Assembly: GCA_038049695.1 (NCBI GenBank)
Contig: CP142452.1
Location: 79,968,501-80,032,500 of the forward strand
DNA from: Cinnamomum chago
Lineage: Eukaryota > Streptophyta > Magnoliopsida > Laurales > Lauraceae
Direction of reading: 5' to 3'
DNA length: 64,000 nucleotides
Shown here piece after piece: positions 11,512 through 23,530 of the stretch. Under the pieces are notes generated by a model. That model saw only the letters and a program-made list of their open reading frames with translations, was not told where the DNA came from and did no database searches. A program made the position numbers and the translations under genes. Position 1 is the first letter of the stretch, and the number at the start of each line of letters is the position of its first letter.

Positions 11512-11524
11512 AAAGCTAGATGTT

Positions 11525-11987
11525 AGTGAGGAAAAACGATCAAATTTTGGGTTTTCCTTGTGCCACCTCAGCTTATAATTACTTCAAATCAGAAATATTG
11601 GTTGAGAGACTTAATATCACATTTCGTAAAGTACTTTTTAATGTCAATTACCCCATTAATCTATTCACATCCAAAAATCTTATTTAGTGTCCATTTAAGT
11701 ACACATACTCTCTCACACATGGATGTTCAATTTGTAGGAATGGCTCATGAGTCCACCACCACCATTGTAAATTGCTACCACCATAACCATGATCACAGTG
11801 AGTCCACCTGCACCACCATTATTTTCTTTTTAAATTGCTATAAAGATGCATGTTTGTTAGCTACTGCCCTATATTGCAATGCTTTAATTTGGTTTGGATG
11901 CATGGAGATTGCACCACTATCACATGCATTTCCATTGATTTCCATTTTGCGAGTCCCTTCTCTATAGAAGATCTCTTTCCATATTAA
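11525..11987. other. Intergenic DNA; unrecognised 135-codon open frame
   Basis: The plus frame 11560-11967 is His- and Thr-rich with no recognisable domain. It begins next to the SINE and has no promoter or splice context. I do not support it as a gene. Confidence 0.4.
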
Positions 11988-14045
11988 TAAATATTATAGA
12001 CGTAGGCATTGATTTCGAAATTGGAGTCCAATTTGCTAATCGATTGCAAAATTGGACTCTAATCTCAAATCAATTTGATAAATTAGATCTCAAATCAATT
12101 TCAAAAGATAAGCTCTATCAATCAATTCAGAGTCCACTTTTGTTAAGATTCTTTATGTGAATTCAAATTTTAATATATATCTATTATAGATATGTGATTA
12201 AAGAGTCCAGATGAAAAAATCCGCATTGCTCAACAACTCTATCCAACCAAGTTATATTACCAAATGGGATTTTGGCTCATTCCGCTAAACGTAAAATGTT
12301 TCAAAAAGTTATTTTTAACAAATTGTAAAAACAAAAGGGATTCTTACAAGAAGATATAAAGACCTACAGTAATTCTCAAATAAAGATAAGATTTGAACTT
12401 TTGTAAAAAAAGCATGGCTCACTTTCAGATCGGCACAGCCGTGCCGTGCCGTACTCCAATTAGGCCAAACAGTGCCACCCACGAGCTAGTCCACATGCCC
12501 ATCCTAATATTTTATTTTTAAATTTTCTTATATAAATTAAAAAGGACTTTATGGGCTTTTAGGGTTTTCAACCTGAAATAAAGCTAAAATTACTAAAAAA
12601 AATACATAAATATTCATGTTAATTTACATAAGACTTGAAGTTTCATACTCATTTATATAAAAAATAATATTTACTTTATATAAATGTCGGGTTGGTCCAA
12701 ACTTCAAACCATAAAAAATTGTATATTTATTTTCTCATTAATTAATATCTCATAAAATAGCCACAAATTGGACATGTTTTTATTTCTGGGCCTGGGTTTA
12801 GCGTGGGCATGCTTTGCTAGTCTTTGATTTAAGATGGGTTATAATTTTTTATAATTTCATTGTCATCTTGTAATTTTCTACTGTTTTCACGCGATTCATG
12901 ATGTGTTTTTATTATAAACATAAATTCTCTAATCTATTATATGAAATGGTTCAATTTCTAGTATTTAAAAGAATTAATATATATTATAGACGTAGAATTC
13001 GATTTCGAAATTGGAGTCTGATTTCGCAATCGATTGAGAAATTAGACTCTAATCTCACATTAATTTGAGAAATTGTATCTCAAGTCAATTTCAAGAGATA
13101 AACTCTATCAATCAATTCAGAATCCACTTTTGTTAAGCTTCTTTATGTGAATTCAAATTTTAATATATATCTATTATGGATAGGTGATTAAAGAGTGTGG
13201 ATGTAAAAATCCATCTTGCTCAATAACTCTATCAAATCAAGTTAAAATGAGTTTTCTTTAGGTAGATTTAGAGTTTTTATATATCTATTATGGTTAGAAA
13301 ATCCTTAATGTTTGTGATTTTTAAAATTGGATCCTTGATAGTGATTTATACATATGGGCTCCACATACAATAAACTTTTTTAAAGTGTGTCATATTCTAA
13401 TTCCTAAAGACGGGTCCATATGCGATTTTGTAATTGATTGTTTGATTTCAATTTTAATATTGACTTTATTTTATCATCTTTCTAAAAAACTAGAGATGTA
13501 TCTTATCTGTTAGGATTTCTCTTATAAAGAGATTCATTCTCAAATAAAGATAAGATTTGAACTTTTATCAAAGAAGCATGGTCCACTTTCAGATCGGCCC
13601 AACCGTGCCGTACCGTACCCCAATTAGGTCAGCTAGTGCCACCCACAAGCCGGCCCACATGCCCATCCTAATCTTTTATTTTTAAATTTACTTATATAAA
13701 TTAAAAGAGACTTTATGAGCTTTTAGGGTTTTCAACTAGAAATAAAGTTGAAATTACTAAAATAAATACATAAACATTGATGTTAATTTACATAAGACTT
13801 GAAGTTTCATTCTCATTTATATAAAAAGTAATGTTTACTTTGTATAAATGTCGGGTTGGGCCATGCTTCGAACCGTAATAAATGGTGTATTTGTTTTTTT
13901 TATATTTATTTTCATATTTATTTGTTTTATATTTATTTTCTCATTAATTAATATCTCATTAAATAGCCACAAATTAGACATGTTTTTTTTATTTTAGGCT
14001 CTGGCTTAGCGTGGACATGCTTTGCTAGTTTTTTTCTTATTGTGG
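11988..14045 (+). repeat. Tandem duplication of a segment of about 1 kb
   Basis: Unit 1 (about 11988-12850) and unit 2 (about 12978-14045) are collinear. Both contain ATTATAGACGTAG, GATTTCGAAATTGGAGTC, ATCAATTCAGA.TCCACTTT, an ATTCTCAAATAAAGATAAG block, the GC-rich CCGTGCCGT island and TATAAATGTCGGGTTGG. The offset is 990 bases at the left and 1164 at the right, so unit 2 has gained about 170 bases near 13300-13500. The DNA is AT-rich and non-coding. Confidence 0.85.
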
Positions 14046-14225
14046 TAGAGACGATTAGGGGATGATGCAGTAGGATTCAGAGTGCCAGTTCAAATTGTAA
14101 GGTAATCTCCTTCCGGATAGTTCCCTTTTGGTACATTCGTGTTGGGATGGACATTAGATTTTTTATAATTTCAATGCATTCCTTGTAACCCTCTGTGCAT
14201 GTTAAAGGTGATCATTTATTTAATT

Positions 14226-14660
14226 CACTACAAGAAATTGCACTTTCAGCGACGGAGTTTTTTGTCGCCAAAAGTCACTAAAACGTCGGTAAAACACTTC
14301 ACGGCAAAAATACTTTATTTTTTTATAAAAAATAAATCTGTTTTTTAATATACTTTTACCGACGAAAAAAAAACGTCAGTAAAAGTATTTTGAAAAAATA
14401 AAAATAAATAAATTTGTTTTAAATATACTTTTACGACAAAACAACACGTCGGTAAAAATATTTTATTTATTTTTATTTTTTCAAAATACTTTTACTGACG
14501 AAAAAAACGTCGGTAAAAGTATTTTATTAAAAAAAATAAATTGTTTTTAATATACTTTTACCGACGAAAAACAACGTCGGTAAAAGTATTTTGAAAAAAA
14601 TAAAATACTTTTACCGACGTTTTTTTTCGTCTGTAAAAGTATTTTATTTTTTAAAATAAA
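14226..14660. repeat. Left subterminal repeat region of the CACTA element
   Basis: Many copies of TTTTACCGACG and CGTCGGTAAAA alternate with A/T-rich spacers such as TATTTTATTTATTTTTATT. Facing copies form hairpin-capable inverted repeats. In the family such motifs bind the TNPA-type transposition protein. Confidence 0.85.
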
Positions 14661-14999
14661 TATATTTTTTCCAATATAATTTTCCTGTAAACCTGTTTAT
14701 GTACCTGTATCAAAAGATAAACCTGTTCATATACCTATGTTCAATATAAAAAATGCATGCAAACAACCATTGTCATTTTTCATCAACTCATTCATCTCAT
14801 TAAACAAATATTACAATCAATAATGATACAGTCTCATATAAATGTCCAATATACATATACAAATAAACTAAAAAGAATAAAACACATTTAGCTAGTCTTC
14901 AACCGACCCCAAAGCCAACATCAATCTACAATGACAAAAACAACATTAGAATATTTTCAATGAATTAAATTATAAATAAAAGAAAAACATATATGTATA

Positions 15000-16075
15000 T
15001 ATAAATCTTTTCCGAAGTTTTCCGCGGCCTGTTTGCCTGCCTTAAGTGTTGAGAATCGGGCGGTTCTTGCGTTTAATTCGTTAACCGAAAGTCCGATTCA
15101 CTAACCGTAAATTCCTATAATTTACTTTGGCCTTGAACGAGGTACCCGTGCTGGTTTCTGGCATGTCCGATGACCGTTTCCCATTATCGACCTCCAACGG
15201 CCTATTTTCAAGACAAAGTGTTAAGAATACAATAGTTTTAGGTCAAATTCGTTAACTTGGAGTCCGATTTACGAGCCGTCAATTCCTGCAAGTTAATTTC
15301 AACTCGAGCGATGTGGTCGTACCGGTTCTGGACTTTTACGGGGGCCAGTTCCCGTTCCGGACCCCCGGCGGGCCGTTTTTTAGCCTAAGTGTTGGAAAAT
15401 CCGATGTTTTGGCTTCTAGTTTTCTAACCGGGAGTCCTATCTGCGAACCGTTAGTTCCAAGAAGTCACTCTACCCTCGAGCGAGGTGCTCGTGCCGGTTC
15501 CCGATTTTTTCGGGGCCCGATTCCAGTTTCGGACCCCCGGCGGCCCGTTTTCGAGCCTAAGTGTTGGAAAATCCGATGTTTTCGCCTCTAGTACGGTAAC
15601 CGGGAGTAATATCTACGAACCGTCAGTTCCTACAAGTCACTCTACCCTCGAGCGAGGTGCTCGTGCCAGTTTCCGATTTTTTCGAGCCCGGTTCCCATTC
15701 CAGACTCTCGGCAGGCCGTTTTCGAGCATAAGCATTGGAAAATCCGATGTTTTTGCCTCTAGTACTGTAACCGGGAGTCCTATCTGCAAACCGTCAGTTC
15801 CTACAAGTCACTCTACCCTCGAGCGTGGTGCATGTGCCGGTTCCCGATTTTTCCGAACCCCCGACGGGCTGTTTTTGAGCCTAAGTGTTGGAAAATCCGA
15901 TGTTTTCACCTATAGTACTGTAACCGGGAGTTCTATCTACGAACCGTCAGTTCCTACAAATCACTCTACCCTCAAGCGAGGTGCTCGTGCTGGTTCTCGA
16001 TTTTTCTGGGGCCCGGTTCCCGTTCCCCCAGCGGGCTGTTTTCGAGCCTAAGTGTTGGAAAATCCGATGTTTGGT
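15000..16075 (+). repeat. GC-rich tandem array of about 170-base units inside the CACTA element
   Basis: The marker CTCGAGCGAGGTGCTCGTGC and close variants recur near 15135, 15303, 15475, 15649, 15818 and 15971, so about six units of 150-175 bases. Each unit also has CCCCCGGCGGGCCGTTTT, GTTGGAAAATCCGATGTTTT and TAACCGGGAGT. The right half stays open for 188 codons (15485-16051) because two units are near multiples of three. That peptide simply repeats VGKSDVFASSTVTGS. The array is far more GC- and CpG-rich than its surroundings. Confidence 0.9.
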
Positions 16076-17503
16076 ACATACTTAAGTGCCCCAAAATGAA
16101 ATAAAACAAAAAATCCAAGAACTAAATTTGGAATGAACAGAAGAATAGAACATGTTTTCATTTTACATAAACTAAAATAGTACACAATGGATTGCCTTAT
16201 TTGAAGGATAGTTTTTACCGATCACAGTATCCTGCAGTATGTGGGCCCCTGGAGATTTAAACAAGACAGTCGCCAAGCATATCAATTTAGAAAGTCTTAG
16301 CAAAATGGAAAAATCTACACACAGGTGTGAGGCACAGATACATATCAGGGTATCAACTTGATGTTTTAATATTATTAACGTAAAAAATATTTCCTTTCAA
16401 AAAGAAAGAGAAGAACAGCTACAATTAGGCTGGTGGATGAGTCTTCAGGCCCATTAGGATCTAGAGAAAGTAGGATGAAGAAAAATGATTCTCTAGCAAA
16501 AACATATTCCCTTACCTGGATCTACTTGGAGAAGAGTAAAAAGAGAGGTCATTATCAAGGAGGTGGAGGAAAAAGCCATTTTTTCTAGTGAACTTTTTTT
16601 ATTAATAAAAATTGCCAATTAACTATTTAATAAATATTTATTTAAAATACTTTTGAATGGTTTTCTCCTACATGGCTTAGCTTTCTTTGGTGATTCTCCA
16701 CCTCTAATTTTCTCCTCACATTTTCTACCTAGTGGGAATTCTCTACCTTTATATTTTCTCTATATTCAAACTGGATCTTAAGGTTACCATGGGAGCAAAA
16801 ACTGTAAATTAAACCACCTTCGGATGAGGGTATGCATGACTAAAACACTCAACCCAGGTGTTTTTGGCTAGTTAGTCTTCTAACTCTCAGCCAAAATTTG
16901 GACCTAACCAATCAGGTAATAGAATGAGGCCTACAACGATAATCTCAACCCTGAAAATAGAGTATGGTTCCCATTCATCAGTTGGACCAAGCGAATATGA
17001 GAAAAATGTATGGGCAGAGAAAAAAATAAATAAAAGAAAGAGACCTAAGGAAAGGATAGGCGTGCTCCTGTGTCTTTGGCCTTGACAAGTCCCTTGGCTC
17101 TGGATTGAGCCCAAATTTCTCTCTTTAAGGTCTGACAAATGCAGACTCAAATGTGTGAACTATGGATCATTCAGCTCTAGTTCAATGTCCTTTTTTACAA
17201 GATTACATGTATGGTTTTAGAGTAGAGAGTGGTTCTGGGAACAAAAATCTCAACACCCTACCAACAATGCAAGTGCCCAATTGGCTACACACATGTACTG
17301 GTTTTGATTCTGCCTAAAACATGTTGTGACCTTCAAAAAGAAAAAGGAAAAGATAAGTCCAAATCCCAGAAAATGATACATGCAGTTCATGCTGAACAGT
17401 GATTTCCATGTGTGATTTCTCTTCGAGATATTTGATGAAGAGGTGAAGATCAGAGGTCAATGAGATGAATGAGCAAATACCTGTCCTTTAATGATTTGAA
17501 TGG
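16076..17503. other. CACTA interior, no gene seen
   Basis: AT-rich sequence between the tandem array and the last captured SDR exon. It may hold the 3' flank of the captured gene, since it follows the SDR stop codon on the minus strand. An 87-codon minus frame at 16887-17150 is not recognisable. Confidence 0.4.
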
Positions 17504-19575
17504 TCATTGAAGCTGCTCCCCATTTTTCATTAGTGACACAAGGCATTCTTTCCAGTCTGAAACCTTTTCTTCTCCATTCACCACCTATTAAGGCACACAA
17601 TTTTTTTTGTTATTTTCTTACATAGAAGGTAAATGTAGTTTGCTCAAAACTAGGATCAAACACCTCTTGGATGCTTAGCTTGTCACAAGCATTGGCTGCT
17701 ATAAACTTCATATACATTTCTTACTTTACATTCATTTTCAGCCTTTCTCCCAAAGTTATGTAGGACAACAAAAAATCAAAATTTTGCATAGAAATTAATG
17801 AGAATCAACTACTAATGTTCATGAGAGCTTGTATGCCACTGCTACCTTTATAAGCAGCCAGCTGCAAACTTATTATCACTCCATGCCGCAACCAAATAAA
17901 ATTATCCATCAGACAATAAGCAAGTTCATGGAGAAATGAAAACCTGAGATAAAATAATAATATGCTGCACGCCTTTCATATCCCCTATATCTGATAAGAA
18001 GCCCTCCTACAAAAAAATATTGGTAAGGAAGGTTATAACCTATACCCAATTTGCATGGTCATGTAAAAAAAATACATTTGAATGCATCTCAAATTGCAAT
18101 CTGTTTGAATAATTGGCAGTTTAGGTTTCTAATGTGTATTTACTCTTCCATCGTAATAGTTGCTAATGGGTGTCAACGACAATTCTGGATCTCGGGACTA
18201 AAAAGGCAGATAAACAGCATACCACCAAAATGGTTCCTCATTTCCATGACCCAGACACAGAATGAATTAATTACCATTTGTTGTGCCAGAAACTCTCAAC
18301 CCTGTCTTGGTTTACAGTAAATCCAAAAGGGACATTATTATACACAGATGTGAATCTATAATACAGAAACAAATAATAGAAGTGCATCAAGGTTCATATG
18401 AGAAACCCTTTTCCTTTTATCATTATTATTTTTATTGGTAACATAACTCAAACCCACAACATAAGGTTGGAATAGTCACCTTCCACTGCGCCTCTTATAT
18501 ATTCTAGTCACATTAAGCCCTATTATAAGGAACTGTTCGATTAAAATGTTGTGCCCTGTCTTTTATCAATATTTTTTGGAGCTTAGGAGTATAGAGCTAC
18601 AATAAATGAGTTCAAAACACACTTAGAGTCTAAAATACTCTCATAATAACATAACTTTGGATTGCATATTTAAACCGATGCCTCCAAACTAAAAGACAAA
18701 TGAGAGCAAGCAATAAACAAGAGATAGCTATACTGATTATATATTGAAGAATGATTTGGTATTTTGTGAAGCTTAAACATGCTCCACACAAGGGTGAAGG
18801 GGCAGACTGAGCATGGACACATCTGATGCCCAAACTATTCACTAGGTAAATGTCACAGTATAAACAACTGGGCCCAGAAAATATATGAATCCTCTACTAA
18901 TCAAAGTGAACTGCTGATGGATGATGAATGCAACTGTTGAAAAATTTGTAGTCCATTTACTTCCACTGTGGCCCATCAGATGAAGGGACTAGGCTAGTCA
19001 TTTGGACAGGGAACATGCAAGATGGGAACAAGCGATACATGGCTTGGATCTCAGAAACATGTGCCATGTTGTTGTTCCTGTATCAAGGCACATATGGGGT
19101 CCAATAATGATGTCTTTGATCTTCCACACACACCTGCCCCAGATACATAGATGTGCTCTTAGCAAAAAACTAAATCCAGAAAATGATTGGAGTAACATCA
19201 ACTTACATTGGAAGGGCATATGATTGCACGGACTCCTTTGAAAGCCTTTGTAAGGAAAGATCTATCACTTGCATCTCCAGCCATGGACTTCACATAAAAC
19301 AAGAGAACCAAGTGAGAAAAAAAAATCCCTTGAAATAATACTGGGGACTCCTTTTTTCAAAAACTATCATATTCTAGATTAACCATTGGAGAAAACAAAA
19401 GATGCCTAGAAAAAATAACGCATTAAAGAACATTCACCAAATTTCCTAGATACGCATGTATATCCTGCTGAGTTCTTACCTCAACATAAGTTCCAAAGGC
19501 ATCGAGGGCAGCCCTCTTATCCTTCACCAGTGCCTTCACTCGAGCTCGTTTGAGAATCAGTGAGAGTATCACCAT
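17504..19575 (-). pseudogene. Captured fragment of an NAD(P)-binding atypical SDR gene (three exons, middle exons missing)
   Basis: Seen on the minus strand: exon 19575-19480 encodes MVILSLILKRARVKALVKD, KRAALDAFGTYVE and ends at GAG|GTAAGA. Exon 19287-19207 encodes SMAGDASDRSFLTKAFKGVR, AIICPSN and ends at AAT|GTAAGT. Exon 17584-17504 encodes VVNGEEKVSDWKECLVSLMK, NGEQLQ and a stop. All three have AG acceptors, and exons one and two join in phase. Known: the series VKALVKDKR, AGD.SD...L..A..GV..IICP, then VVNGEEKVSDWK at the C-terminus fits plant NmrA-like, Rossmann-fold atypical SDRs (often plastid). The Gly-rich nucleotide-binding start and the catalytic middle are absent: nothing between 19206 and 17585 matches the expected central exons. 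A complete enzyme cannot be made. It lies directly downstream of the topoisomerase I fragment, in the same orientation. Confidence 0.8.
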
Positions 19576-19944
19576 CTGCATAGGTCCGACAATGAAGCTC
19601 ATCGCAAAATCACATTTTTTTCACTTTATGTTCATGTCTATTTGCTAAAAATTCTATATGCTCTAATACTCTAACAAGCACTGGGGTGTTGTATTGTCTG
19701 ATCCCTTTTCTAATAGAAAATCGACCATCATTTGAATCCTTCTAATGACTCCATGTCTCTTTTTCACTGACCTTTAAGATCTCAGCCTTCCAAAATATCA
19801 GGTGGGAAACAAGTGAAATGTCAAAAGAGACGGTCTCACTTCAGACCTGGAAATTAAGGCTTATATCCCTAGTTGTGAAAGCCACCCCCACACATCAAGC
19901 TAACCCAAACTGCAGACAATTTGGGCAGGGAAAAAAATGGCTAC

Positions 19945-20312
19945 CTTTTCAATCGAAACTTCATGGCTCTTGCACCATGCAACTGATATCCTAGGATCAA
20001 GGTACTTGATCTTTGATGTGCCCAACGCTAGAGTCTTTAAATCCTCTTTGATCTTCATATCGAACTCCATTTTCTCAATCTTTGCATTTGTCTGAGCAAG
20101 TTTCTTTTCTAACCTGCAGATCAGTGGATAATTAAACTAATAAAGGAGGCAATGATCAAGCACAAACAATGAAGAAAAACTCAGAAGCAGTGAGAGTTTT
20201 ATTACGCTTCAGGTGCCAGGTTCTTCTTTGTCTTCCCATCAGCATCTTTCAATGGTGGCTTCCCTTTCTTAGCCCTACTCAAATCCACTTTCAGGCTCTT
20301 CAATACACCATG
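19945..20312 (-). pseudogene. TOP1: Captured fragment of DNA topoisomerase I (linker and C-terminal catalytic-tyrosine exons)
   Basis: Seen on the minus strand: exon 20312-20206 encodes GVLKSLKVDLSRAKKGKPPL, KDADGKTKKNLAPEA; its donor is GAAGC|GTAATA. After a 92-base intron with a CTGCAG acceptor, exon 20113-19945 encodes [40 protein letters not shown] and [16 protein letters not shown], with donor AAAAG|GTAGCC. The exons join in phase across A|L. Known: LALGTSK.NYLDPRI.VAWCK is the C-terminal domain of eukaryotic type IB topoisomerase, and the Tyr of YLDPR forms the covalent DNA link. The preceding basic helical part is the linker. The usual last exon (a FAWAMD-type end) and the core domain with its Arg/Lys/His residues are absent. 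A further possible upstream exon ends at 20651 (VSMDELK|GTAGGA). As part of the CACTA element this is a transduplicated fragment, not a working enzyme. Confidence 0.88.
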
Positions 20313-22439
20313 CTCATACCATGAGACCAATCACTAATACAAGTACTAAAGATCTAACACAAAACAAAATTACAGCCATTTTCCTCCAACAGAGAGAAAC
20401 AAGCACTGTAGTTAGAAAAGAATTTATTAAACACATGTTCTCTCCACATGGCAGCACATGCCAAGATGACAGGCGTATGCAAGATCCAAAACATCAAGAA
20501 GGTGGACCAAAAATGCAGAGATGCACTTGTGGGCCAATTCCACATGCTCCCACATATAAGGGGACATGGAAAGGGCACCACTATTAGCAAACCTCGTAAT
20601 TCAGAAAATAATATCACTAGTGACGCTATGAGATATGTAATGAATCCTACCTTCAGCTCATCCATTGAGACTCCACCAAACTTCTCCAATACTAAACAAG
20701 GTTCATATTGCAGACACATGAGACCAATCAAAGTTATACATTGAGACTCCACCAACCATTAAATTAAAACATCAAGCAAATAGATGAATATGTTGAATTA
20801 TTGTTTGAATATAAAACTGAGATAATATAAAGCAGCAACAAATGTAACATTTACCAAAAAAACAAAAAAATTCTTACAAATGTAACAATTCAATTCATGG
20901 AAAGGGCGTTTGTTTTGAAAGCTGCTCCAATTTTCAAATACCAGCCCCCATTGTGGAGATACAGAAACTGGAAAATACACACCTGCAAGATCGTCAACAG
21001 TCCAAAGGATTATTAAATCCATAGAAGCTTCAAAACTCCTAATTGATTAAATCCCACAAGAAGACTAGCTTCTGGTCTTGGTCTTTAGAATATCATGGCA
21101 ACCACATTAACATGCTTTAGTGTAACATTTCATTACTCACACTCGCCCATATTGGTCTCAGGATACTGCATAGTTTCACCAAGTAATTGGTTAGACTCTA
21201 TATTCTATACCAGCATAGGAGGTTTGATCTTCAATTTTGTTATTACAATATTAAAGAGAAGAATCATTAGCTAACGAGCCCCACAATCATACTCATGTCA
21301 TTATTAGAGAATATGAAGTGCTTCCCTGTACAATTCCCCCCTGCAAAAGGATAAACCTCATAAAATTTCCAAGTCTAGCAAGTTTTCTAAAATTACTTTG
21401 GATGAGTGATCCTCAATTTTGTTATGCTTTTTTCATGATGGTTCGAAATTAAGCCCATGAAACAGGGACTACTGAGTTTCATTTGCAAGCCACCATTTGG
21501 ATGAGTCATGAGTTATGAGTGTGACAAATGGGTTCAGTTGTACTTGGAGGGAAACACAATATTTATGGTTTAGAACATAGAAAACTGAATTTTGAAATAG
21601 AGTAATGAGGAGAATAAACATCAGTCCATATCAAGAAATGAATACAATGAGCAGTCTCATTTAGTTGTAATTGCAAAACAAAATGTGTATTCTCATCAAC
21701 CCAGGATTCTGGGGCTATTGAGTTTGAAAATTAGCCTTGTCAGCACGACTAGACATTACTTTGTGGTTTTTCTTTTAATCGCTTTCTTTCTACTAATTTA
21801 AGAAAACTCAATTAATGCTATAAGATGAAATCAACAATGCTATTACAATAAACGAAAAAATGGATAGAACTTTTGAAAAATGCATGCTCAGAATGCTCAT
21901 TAGTTGAAACAGATTGCCTTAATTCTACAAGTGGGCACAAGGAGCTTCATATTCAAGAAAGAAACTAGTGTAATCGGAGGTTATGAAGATCATGATTATA
22001 GCTTCCCCTAAATAGCTTTTTCTTATATTATAAGAGAATGGAGTGAAGAGGCTGATACATTGGCAAGAAATTAGAAGACTCCCATCTTTATAAAGTTTTG
22101 TTTCCTTTCCCTGTTTGTGTATTATATATATTTTTTAGGGTCATCTTTTTTAAGGTTATGTCCTTTCCATGATCTAAATTCATACTGGGTTATCATTTTC
22201 TGACCCAAGCCTTACTAGAACCCAAATCACCCACAACAAAAGTTTTTGCTCCAAGACTAGCAAAACAAAAAAATGCAGATAACTAGTAGAACCCCACCAT
22301 CAAAAAAATAATTGAAATAGAATAAAATAAGGTACTGAAGAAAAGAAAAAACAGAGAGTAACAATAAGAAATGCAACCTATTAACCACGAAAATTCCAAA
22401 CAGAAGCTGCAAATACCCATATCAGATAGCATCGAAGAG
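20313..22439. other. CACTA interior, intron-like DNA
   Basis: AT-rich sequence upstream (minus sense) of the topoisomerase exons. A candidate exon at about 20690-20651 ends VSMDELK before GTAGGA. Nothing else is recognisable. No transposase motifs were found on either strand. Confidence 0.4.
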
Positions 22440-22605
22440 AGAAGAGATGAGAAAGTTACTCTACCTGCAGAGAGGGGAGAGATGCAGAGGCAGCAACGGT
22501 AGAGAGGGTCCGAGCAGAGGCAGCGGCGTGAGAGAGGGAGACCCTTCCTCGAGCAACGATCGGTTTCGGGTAGAGAGAGAGAGAGAGTGAGAGAGCAGAG
22601 AGAGC

Positions 22606-22640
<35 letters not shown>

Positions 22641-22810
22641 CGAGCGAAAGAGAGCGCAGAGATTGAGCCAGGGAGAGAGATAAATAGCAGAGAGAACAGA
22701 GAGAGCAGAGAGAGCGAGACAGAGAGTGAGAGAAGCGCAGATCGAGAGGTAGAGCGAGAGAGAGAAAAGAGGGAGAGGGATAGAGATAAAAGAGGCCTAT
22801 TGGGAGGGAG
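22440..22810 (-). promoter_or_regulatory. GA/CT-rich leader-like region near the right CACTA end
   Basis: A dense GAGAGA tract (CT-rich on the minus strand) contains a non-repetitive core at 22480-22570. It ends with CTCTCTGCAG|GTAGAGTAAC on the minus strand, a plausible donor. Inference: it could be the 5' leader and first intron donor of a minus-strand transcript running into the captured exons. The plus-strand open frame here is only a translation of the GA repeat. Confidence 0.35.
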
Positions 22811-22814
22811 AGGG

Positions 22815-23516
22815 GAAAATAGGATCTTTACCGACGTTTTTTTTTCGTCGGCAAATTAATTTTTTCTTCGGTAAAAATTAATAAATTTTTATTAATAAAA
22901 AATAAGTTAAAAATTAACAACTTTTACATACGTTTTATGCTAAACGTCGGTAAAACACTTACCGACGCTAATTTTCATCGGTAAAACATTAATTTCGTCG
23001 GCAAAATAAAAAACATAAATAAAAAATAAATTCCTTTTACCGATGTTTTATTTTTCATTGGCAAATCAAAAATAAAAATAAATAAAAAATAAAAAGACTT
23101 TTACCGATGTTTTTTTCGTCGGCAAAATAAAATAGAAAAATAAATAAAAAATGTAAAGACTTTTACCGACATTTCTTTTTCGTCGGCAAAAAGAAAATAG
23201 AAAAATAAATAAAAAATGTAAAGACTTTTACCGACGTTTTTTATCGTCGATAAAACAAATAAAACGTCACTAAAATTCATTTTACCAACGTTATATAATT
23301 CGTCAGTAATAATCTCTCATTTTCACTTCCCTATCTTCCAAATTGAACTTTGCCAACGTTTTTAAGGAAAACGTCGGTGAAAGTCATACTTTTACCGACG
23401 TTTTTGTATAACCGTCGATAAAAGTATGACTTTTACCGACGATTTATAAAAGCATGACTTTTACCGACGATTTATAAAAGATTTTAGCGTCGCTAAAAGT
23501 GCATATTGTTGTAGTG
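22815..23516. repeat. Right subterminal repeat region of the CACTA element
   Basis: Repeated TTTTACCGACGTTTTTT and CGTCGGCAAAA motifs with AAATAAAAAAT spacers continue to the GTAGTG terminus. The region is longer than the left array, which is common in this superfamily. Confidence 0.85.
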
Positions 23517-23530
23517 ATTATACAGGTATT

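Larger units (their letters stand above)
14226..23516 (-). mobile_element. Complete CACTA (En/Spm-type) transposon carrying host gene fragments
   Basis: Seen: the left end is CACTACAAGAAATTGCACTT and the right end (reverse complement) is CACTACAACAATATGCACTT, so the outer bases are CACTAC...GTAGTG. Flanking trinucleotides are ATT at 14223-14225 and ATT at 23517-23519. Both ends hold dense arrays of ACCGACG and its inverse within T-rich spacers (14226-14660 and 22815-23516). Known: CACTA termini, a 3-base TSD and repeated subterminal motifs define this superfamily. The 9291-base element has no recognisable TNP2/TNPD transposase, so it is probably non-autonomous. Its interior holds a GC-rich tandem array (15000-16075), intron-containing fragments of an SDR gene and of topoisomerase I on the minus strand, and a GA/CT-rich region near the right end. 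It fits a gene-capturing CACTA. Confidence 0.9.

Noticed and set aside
11560-11967. 135-codon plus frame
   Set aside because: No family, no splice or promoter context, biased composition.
15485-16051. 188-codon open frame
   Set aside because: It is a translation of the GC-rich tandem array; the peptide only repeats the unit and has no start context or family.
22587-22859. Arg/Glu-rich 90-codon frame
   Set aside because: Pure product of the (GA)n tract.
14226-23516. Functional topoisomerase I or SDR gene
   Set aside because: Both lack essential domains and lie wholly inside a transposon, so they are read as captured fragments.
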